DNA from: an uncultured Collinsella sp.
Lineage (GTDB): Bacteria > Actinomycetota > Coriobacteriia > Coriobacteriales > Coriobacteriaceae
DNA: 10,925 nucleotides
NCBI GenBank assembly: GCA_900547285.1
Contig: URGF01000059.1
Span: 1-10,925 of the forward strand
Direction: 5' to 3'
In this document: positions 7,359-10,925 of the stretch, one piece after another
How positions within the stretch are numbered: position 1 is the first letter of the stretch
Layout: each line of letters begins with the position of its first letter
Notes under the pieces: model-generated
Seen by the model: only the letters and a program-made list of their open reading frames with translations
The model's database searches: none
What the model was told of the DNA's origin: nothing
Made by a program: the position numbers and the translations under genes

Positions 7359-7376
7359 TTGTCCGATTTTTGACCA
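7359..7376. promoter_or_regulatory. Operator-like repeat, copy 1 (marR leader)
   Basis: TTGTC-N8-GACCA, an imperfect inverted repeat containing the 14-base unit GTCCGATTTTTGAC (7361-7374). It matches copy 2 at 13 of 14 bases and lies just downstream of the predicted transcription start of the MarR/ABC operon. Confidence 0.55.
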
Positions 7377-7389
7377 ATTATGTGTCTCT

Positions 7390-7418
7390 AGATTAGTCCG
7401 AGTTTTGACTATCGTCAA
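7390..7418 (-). promoter_or_regulatory. Promoter of the MarR/ABC exporter operon
   Basis: On the minus strand TTGACG (7413-7418) and TAATCT (7390-7395) are separated by 17 bases. The -35 is five of six to consensus and the -10 is weak. Transcription would start near 7383, about 40 bases before the ATG. The spacer is filled by operator-like copy 2. Confidence 0.5.
7394..7411. promoter_or_regulatory. Operator-like repeat, copy 2 (inside the promoter spacer)
   Basis: TAGTC-N8-GACTA is a perfect five-base inverted repeat containing GTCCGAGTTTTGAC (7396-7409), 35 bases from copy 1. It overlaps a second symmetrical element, TTGAC-TATC-GTCAA (7405-7418), which includes the -35. Binding here would block RNA polymerase. 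Confidence 0.55.
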
Positions 7419-7461
7419 CAGGCTCTCCGCAAATGCGTGCATTTTTATGGCCTATCGGCAG

Positions 7462-7497
7462 AAAAAGACCGCCGGCGCGGGGGCGGCGCCAGCGGTC
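7462..7497 (-). terminator. Intrinsic terminator of the 96-residue protein gene
   Basis: Read leftward, a 12-base GC-rich stem (GACCGC at 7467-7472 pairing with GCGGTC at 7492-7497, plus inner pairs with one G-U) is followed by TCTTTTTC. It begins about 26 bases past the stop codon. Confidence 0.87.
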
Positions 7498-7523
7498 ACG
7501 TGAAAATCGGGTTTTATTGCCTG

Positions 7524-7814
7524 TTAAGCGGCGACGGCCTCATAGACCGTAGCGCCCGAGAAGCTGTCATGCAGACTCTTGCCGGCAATCCACGGCAGCT
7601 CGACGACCTCGCAGACCGTGTTGACCAACTCAGAACAGTCAGTAAAGTGGCCCTTGTCGTTGAGGGCCTCGCAATCCTGAACACGCCAATAGCCATCGGT
7701 GTGCGTGATGTAGTACTCGTGATCGTTGATCGACACGAAAGCGCGCGTCTTGGAACGCAGCAGCTTCAGAAATCCTTCGAAATCGGTCTCGACGACATCT
7801 CCAGCCTGGAACAT
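7524..7814 (-). CDS. Small cytoplasmic protein of unknown function (96 residues)
   Basis: I do not recognise this family. The start at 7814 is set by a full AGGAGGT ribosome binding site seven bases upstream, among the best in the window, and a strong terminator follows the stop, so it is very likely expressed. The protein opens with MFQAGDVVETDFEGFLKLL, has an aromatic central segment (NDHEYYITHTDGYWRVQDCE, about 30-49) and two cysteines at about 47 and 59. There is no signal peptide or membrane segment. A short beta-rich fold is plausible from alternating hydrophobic residues. It stands alone between two operons and is divergent from the nitroreductase gene, so context says little. A GC-rich stem (GCGCC/GGCGC) in the leader lies just before the ribosome binding site. 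Confidence 0.85.
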   Translation of the reverse strand: MFQAGDVVETDFEGFLKLLRSKTRAFVSINDHEYYITHTDGYWRVQDCEALNDKGHFTDCSELVNTVCEVVELPWIAGKSLHDSFSGATVYEAVAA

Positions 7815-8108
7815 GATGTTACCTCCTGGCCCGGCGCCACCACGGCGCATTGATAAACGTTGGTACTCCTTTAGTAAAACCCTTATCAGAGGTTATGCGT
7901 TCGTCATTTAGGCAAGTGGTAAAAAACCGCAGGGTAGACGGGATAAAACGTTTAACCATCCCATTTGTTTGTCACATTCTGAAGGTACTTTTATGCAAAC
8001 CTACTTTCCCAATTGGAATCTATCCTTTTGGCCGGGCAATTGACCGTCTATCGTTTGAGCCCGACGGGTATGAACGGGGCATCTGCAACGCCACCGCAAG
8101 GAGACACC
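7815..8108. other. Divergent intergenic region between the 96-residue protein and nitroreductase genes
   Basis: This 294-base gap is AT-richer than its surroundings and holds several symmetrical elements: TGATAA/TTATCA arms at 7851-7856 and 7883-7888 enclosing TACT/AGTA; GGGAT/ATCCC at 7940-7944 and 7958-7962 around AAACGTTT; and CCAATTGG at 8009-8016. A plus-strand promoter may use TTGTCA (7969-7974) with a poor -10 17 bases later, or TATCGT near 8050. I cannot choose between them. No coding gene is supported here. Confidence 0.5.
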
Positions 8109-8630
8109 ATGGAGACTATCGAAGCACTCATTCACCGCCGCAGCTGCCGCAACTACAGCGATCGTCCCGTCGAGGCCGAAAAGCTTGCACGTATTATCGA
8201 AGCCGGCCAATATGCACCGAGCGGCATGGGCCGCCAGCCGGTGACGTTTGTCGCCGTCACCGACCCCGCGACCGTCGAGCGTCTCTCGCAGCTCAACGCG
8301 CAAGTCATGGGCAGCAACAGCGACCCCTTCTATGGCGCCAAGACCGTTGTGGTGGTGCTGGTTGACCGCAGCGTGCCCACACATCTGGAAGACGGCTCGC
8401 TCGCCATGGGCAACCTGCTCAACGCTGCCTATGCGCTGGGCGTTGATTCGTGCTGGATTCATCGCGCCCACGAGGTTTTCGATTCGCCCGAGGGCCTGGA
8501 GCTACTGGCCAGTTGGGGTCTACCCGCCGACGGCAGCCTGCGCGGTGTCGGTCACTGCATTCTGGGCTATGCCGAGGACACGCTGCCCGAGCCCAAACCC
8601 CGCCGCGACAACGTGGTCTACGTAAGGTAA
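8109..8630 (+). CDS. Nitroreductase-family FMN-dependent oxidoreductase
   Basis: The 173-residue product belongs to the compact nitroreductase fold. The N-terminal ALIHRRSCRNYSDRPV segment (6-21) carries the arginines that contact the FMN phosphate, and AGQYAPSGMGRQP (32-44) is the second family motif. The C-terminal GVGHCILGYAE (146-156) corresponds to the usual 'G.ILGY' strand before the final FMN contacts. Members are homodimers that use NAD(P)H to reduce nitroaromatics, quinones or other electrophiles; the natural substrate is not predictable. ATG at 8109 is chosen because AAGGAG lies five bases upstream. An in-frame ATG at 8013 would add 32 unrelated residues. The length is at the short end of the family. 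The gene is monocistronic and divergent from the small protein gene. Confidence 0.93.
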   Translation: METIEALIHRRSCRNYSDRPVEAEKLARIIEAGQYAPSGMGRQPVTFVAVTDPATVERLSQLNAQVMGSNSDPFYGAKTVVVVLVDRSVPTHLEDGSLAMGNLLNAAYALGVDSCWIHRAHEVFDSPEGLELLASWGLPADGSLRGVGHCILGYAEDTLPEPKPRRDNVVYVR

Positions 8631-8709
8631 TTAGTTCCGCCATTCTACCGAACGGCGGGCTCGTTGACGCTGCGCGGGCCGCATTCACGCCAATCTGACG
8701 TTCAATTTC

Positions 8710-8745
8710 GAGGGCGCGACCAGAAGGTCAGCGCCCTCTCATTTC
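8710..8745 (+). terminator. Probable terminator after the nitroreductase gene
   Basis: GAGGGCGC-GACC (8710-8721), loop AGAA and GGTC-A-GCGCCCTC (8726-8738) form a long stem with one bulged A, followed by TCATTTC, a weak T-rich tail. It lies 80 bases past the stop. A smaller CCGCC/GGCGG stem sits nearer at about 8637-8659. Confidence 0.65.
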
Positions 8746-8811
8746 ACGTCACCTTGGCGCAAATGCGGCTCGCTCGCTTTTGGCGACTGACATCGAATGA
8801 GCCACTGTCTT

Positions 8812-8848
8812 GGGCAGCTAAAAAAGCCCCGTCCCAAATTAGCTGCCC
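8812..8848. repeat. Inverted repeat with ten-base perfect arms
   Basis: GGGCAGCTAA (8812-8821) and TTAGCTGCCC (8839-8848) are perfect arms around a 17-base loop that contains an A-run next to GCCCCGTCCC. It lies 10 bases past the stop of the leftward membrane-protein gene. The T-run seen on the minus strand lies within the loop and second arm, not after the stem, so it is not a standard terminator. A dispersed repeat is possible. Confidence 0.5.
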
Positions 8849-8858
8849 CACTCGCAAC

Positions 8859-9434
8859 TTATCCCGCCGATGGAGTTATTGCCGTTTCGCTCGTCTGATT
8901 CGCATCGACGTCGTCGCCTTGCTTGTCTTCGTCCTTTTGCACATCGGCGATGGTGGAGGCCGCCGCAACGATACCGCGCTGGGGCGCGACGCTCGTCTGG
9001 GCCTGAGCGCCCTCGACAACTTCTGTACCTACATGCGCGAGCTCGGGCGATTTAAACATTGCGTCCAAGTTGGCGCCACCGCCGGCATATCCGAGCGCAG
9101 CGAGCACGATGACGATCACTGCAACGGCGGCCACGATCGGCACGTAGCGATGCCAGCCGGCGGGATTGAGCCCGCTGCGGCGAGCCGCCCCGCGGCTGAT
9201 GTAGCCGAGCGTTCCGTCGTGCTTGAGCTTTGAGCCCACCACGCGTTTGCGGCCCCACAGCGAGGACTCTGCCTGCATTGCCAAGCGGGCGCTTGCCGAA
9301 GGATAGCCGTATTTAGTGCGCTTGAACGAGCCATCAAACCCCGAGGCGTGTTTGCCCCACGTCACCGATGTTGTGCGTCGGTTGACCGGCGCGGCACTCC
9401 GCCTTCTGCGGCTCGGTTTTGAAGTCTCAGCCAT
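8859..9434 (-). CDS. Single-pass membrane protein of unknown function (191 residues)
   Basis: I do not recognise a family. Residues 1-97 are strongly basic (SKPSRRRRSAAPVNRR near the start, and many Lys/Arg up to 95), with no signal peptide. A clear membrane segment, YVPIVAAVAVIVIVLAALGYAGG (about 97-119), follows; by the positive-inside rule the N-terminus is cytoplasmic. Residues 120-191 would be outside the membrane and are acidic, Ala/Thr/Ser-rich and probably flexible. The start at 9434 follows GAGGGC closely; another in-frame start at 9488 lies upstream of the likely promoter. It lies downstream of the AAA+-like regulator with 84 bases between them and is co-directional. It has its own candidate extended -10, so it may be co-transcribed or independent. 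Confidence 0.8.
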   Translation of the reverse strand: MAETSKPSRRRRSAAPVNRRTTSVTWGKHASGFDGSFKRTKYGYPSASARLAMQAESSLWGRKRVVGSKLKHDGTLGYISRGAARRSGLNPAGWHRYVPIVAAVAVIVIVLAALGYAGGGANLDAMFKSPELAHVGTEVVEGAQAQTSVAPQRGIVAAASTIADVQKDEDKQGDDVDANQTSETAITPSAG

Positions 9435-9478
9435 ATGCCCTCGCACGCCGTAACCAAATCGAAACAATAACGCTTTGG

Positions 9479-9487
9479 ACTGTAGCA
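9479..9487 (-). promoter_or_regulatory. Candidate extended -10 for the membrane protein gene
   Basis: On the minus strand TGC-TACAGT resembles an extended -10 (TGn plus a TATAAT-like hexamer), about 45 bases before the ATG. Next to it lies a short palindrome, CACGCG-T-CGCGTG. Neither has a T-run, so termination of the upstream regulator transcript is not evident. Confidence 0.3.
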
Positions 9488-9518
9488 CACGCGTCGCGTG
9501 CGGTCACGGGCGCCTCGC

Positions 9519-10736
9519 TCAACGGTCATCGTCCTTCAGCAAGCGCCACAGCGTTGTACGGCTTATGCCCAGCACCTCCGCCGCACGGGTTCGGTTGCCG
9601 TGGAGATGGTCTACAACCAGATGCGCGATATCTCGCTCGGTATCGGCCAGCGGTCGCAGGATATACAGGTCACTTTCAAGCGTCGGGGCGCCAAAGGTTG
9701 CGGTCTTAATCACGTCCTCTTGGGCGAACACTTCCTCCGCCACAGCGCGGTCCACCGTGCCCGTCCCCACCAATATATACAGTCGTTCCGAGACCTCGCG
9801 GAGCTGCAGATAGTTGCGCGGCCAGCGGTAAGCATCGAGCGTCTTCGTCGCCGCGGCAGACAGCGTGGGCGCTGCCGTCCCAAATGCATCAGCGAGATAT
9901 TCCAAATAGCGCGCGACCTTCGTCGACGCGGCTCCCTGCTCGGCGATTGCCGGCGCGACGCTCACCGCACAGGCGAAGCGCTCGGTCACAAAGGCGGCTT
10001 GATCACTTTCGCCGCCGCCCGGCATGTCATTCGCCGTCAGCACCACATGGCAGCGCGTCGCCAACGCGGTGTCGGTCATCGTGGAGACCAGCTCGCGGAG
10101 GCGCTGGGGGCCAACCGCATTCCAGCCCTCAATGCAAAGGGTCAGCCCCGTTTGGAACAGCGGCGATTCGGAGCTTTTGAGCACATGGCGCCAACCGCGA
10201 TCGGTGAGTTCATCGAGCGCGACGGAAACAAAGGGCTGATCGACAAAAGGGCCATCCAGATAGAGGCGCTTGGCAATCTCGACCTGACCCGCTCCCAGCT
10301 CGCCCTCGAGCATAAGGGGCACGCCGCGCGCATAGCTCTCGGTAACCGGTACAGCCACCGAGGCCGCCCCCTCAACGATGCCGTACGCGCTCGATTCATA
10401 GCGGACCTCAACTTCGTCGGCGTTGAGCCACTCGATGCCCGCATGCGCCGCGGCACCGCGCACCTCGCGGACCACAACGACCCAAAGCCTCCCGCCCTCT
10501 TTGTCGGTGGGGCGAACGGTCAGGCTCAGGCGCGTACCCTCACGCCCCATAACCAGACGCGCGCCGTCTCCTATACGGTCGAGACGCTCAGCGACAAAAG
10601 CCGCCACATCCCGCTCAAGCGCCGCGTCATTCATGGTCGAGATCGCGACGTCCCCACGCGCATCGATTGCCAATGCCGAGGCCCCGGCAGCAGCTAGGGC
10701 ATCGGTCAAGATGTTCAGCTTAGCATTGCTATCCAT
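9519..10736 (-). CDS. Fis-type HTH regulator with a degenerate sigma-54-activator-like AAA+ domain
   Basis: The 405-residue protein has three parts. Residues 1-110 form a probable sensory domain with no motif I can name. Residues 115-335 align by pattern with the AAA+ domain of enhancer-binding proteins: PLMLEGELGAGQVEIAKRLY (140-159) sits at the P-loop but has Q151 in place of the lysine; GLTLCIEGW (197-205) sits at Walker B with Glu-Gly in place of Asp-Glu; VVLTAND (231-237) resembles sensor I; WPRNYLQLREV (305-315) resembles sensor II. The GAFTGA loop is absent and the region that should hold it is shortened. Residues 366-402 are a Fis-type helix-turn-helix (NRTRAAEVLGISRTTLWRLLK). ATP hydrolysis and sigma-54 activation look impossible, so it probably acts as an ordinary repressor or activator. 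The start at 10736 follows AGGGG; the frame remains open to the window edge, so a longer N-terminus is not excluded. Confidence 0.85.
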   Translation of the reverse strand: MDSNAKLNILTDALAAAGASALAIDARGDVAISTMNDAALERDVAAFVAERLDRIGDGARLVMGREGTRLSLTVRPTDKEGGRLWVVVVREVRGAAAHAGIEWLNADEVEVRYESSAYGIVEGAASVAVPVTESYARGVPLMLEGELGAGQVEIAKRLYLDGPFVDQPFVSVALDELTDRGWRHVLKSSESPLFQTGLTLCIEGWNAVGPQRLRELVSTMTDTALATRCHVVLTANDMPGGGESDQAAFVTERFACAVSVAPAIAEQGAASTKVARYLEYLADAFGTAAPTLSAAATKTLDAYRWPRNYLQLREVSERLYILVGTGTVDRAVAEEVFAQEDVIKTATFGAPTLESDLYILRPLADTERDIAHLVVDHLHGNRTRAAEVLGISRTTLWRLLKDDDR

Positions 10737-10772
10737 GATTTGCCCCTGTCCGCGGCGACGTGCAACCGCCGA

Positions 10773-10786
10773 CGGTCGCACGACCG
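10773..10786. promoter_or_regulatory. Palindrome upstream of the regulator gene (GC-rich)
   Basis: CGGTCG-CA-CGACCG has perfect six-base arms and lies about 37-50 bases before the ATG, downstream of the candidate -10 boxes. It could be an operator used by the regulator itself. Inferred from symmetry and position only. Confidence 0.4.
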
Positions 10787-10791
10787 AGTGT

Positions 10792-10803
10792 TTCAAAATT
10801 GAA
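10792..10803. promoter_or_regulatory. Palindrome upstream of the regulator gene (AT-rich)
   Basis: TTCAA-AA-TTGAA, perfect five-base arms, in an AT-rich patch just downstream of a TATAGT hexamer on the minus strand (10822-10827). It is a second operator candidate. Confidence 0.35.
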
Positions 10804-10821
10804 CGATATTGCTCACCAAAC

Positions 10822-10855
10822 ACTATAGGGCAGAAAGCGCCGTCCTGCGAGTATA
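10822..10855 (-). promoter_or_regulatory. Two candidate -10 boxes for the regulator gene
   Basis: TATAGT (10822-10827) and TATACT (10850-10855) on the minus strand both resemble -10 elements. No good -35 is found at the usual distance from either. Further right, a GCCCCGC/GCGGGGC hairpin (10862-10887) and the palindrome AAGAGCTCTT (10891-10900) mark the edge region, without a T-run. Confidence 0.35.
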
Positions 10856-10925
10856 GGTGTTGCCCCGCATCGCCATCCTGGCGGGGCGATAAGAGCTCTT
10901 CGGGACTTATAACCCTGCGGACAAG

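Noticed and set aside
7850..8365. 171-codon plus-strand frame spanning the intergenic region into the nitroreductase gene
   Set aside because: It overlaps the first half of the nitroreductase in another frame, has no ribosome binding site at its start, and becomes Arg/His-rich where it overlaps.
8812..8848. Standard intrinsic terminator for the membrane protein gene
   Set aside because: The T-run falls before the second arm of the stem instead of after it, so the geometry is wrong.
9498..10697. 399-codon plus-strand open frame opposite the regulator
   Set aside because: The minus-strand product ends in a convincing Fis-type HTH with a usable ribosome binding site; the plus-strand frame has neither a start signal nor a domain.
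10737..10823. Longer regulator starting at the GTG at 10823
   Set aside because: The region contains two palindromes and AT-rich promoter-like DNA, and the AGGGG site fits the ATG at 10736. It is not fully excluded because the frame is open to the edge.

Overview
The window reads as a stretch of chromosome from a high-GC bacterium. Gene content, codon bias and short interspersed hairpins suggest an actinobacterium, most likely Coriobacteriia (Collinsella-like). That assignment is inferred from general look, not from a marker gene. I see no rRNA, tRNA, CRISPR array, transposase, integrase or phage gene. Every protein gene appears intact.

Layout, left to right. (a) 1-88 is a short edge segment with one strong hairpin. 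(b) 89-1141 (-) is ilvE, a branched-chain aminotransferase, with an unusual 5' leader that holds a 49-codon ORF overlapping the ilvE start. (c) 1439-2077 (-) is a DedA-family membrane protein with its own terminator, divergent from (d) 2301-3005 (+) cysE, a serine O-acetyltransferase that starts with GTG and ends at a clear terminator. (e) 3116-7342 (-) is a three-gene operon transcribed leftward: a MarR-family regulator, then two half-size ABC exporter subunits. The genes overlap or nearly touch, and the promoter carries two similar operator-like repeats. (f) 7524-7814 (-) is a small protein of unknown function with an excellent ribosome binding site and its own terminator. (g) 8109-8630 (+) is a small nitroreductase-family flavoprotein. 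(h) 8859-9434 (-) is a single-pass membrane protein of unknown function. (i) 9519-10736 (-) is a regulator with a Fis-type helix-turn-helix behind a strongly degenerate AAA+ domain. (j) 10737-10925 is its upstream region, with two palindromes and two possible -10 boxes.

Functionally, ilvE and cysE are amino-acid metabolism genes. The MarR/ABC operon is a self-contained, probably drug- or metabolite-responsive efflux unit: the regulator likely represses its own promoter, and the two ABC proteins should form a heterodimer with one consensus and one degenerate ATP site. The most unusual protein is the regulator at the right end, which has the architecture of a sigma-54 enhancer-binding protein but lacks the P-loop lysine, the Walker B acidic pair and the GAFTGA loop. 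I found no strong evidence for a wholly new multi-gene system. The best leads are that regulator, the twin operators and the interspersed palindromes.
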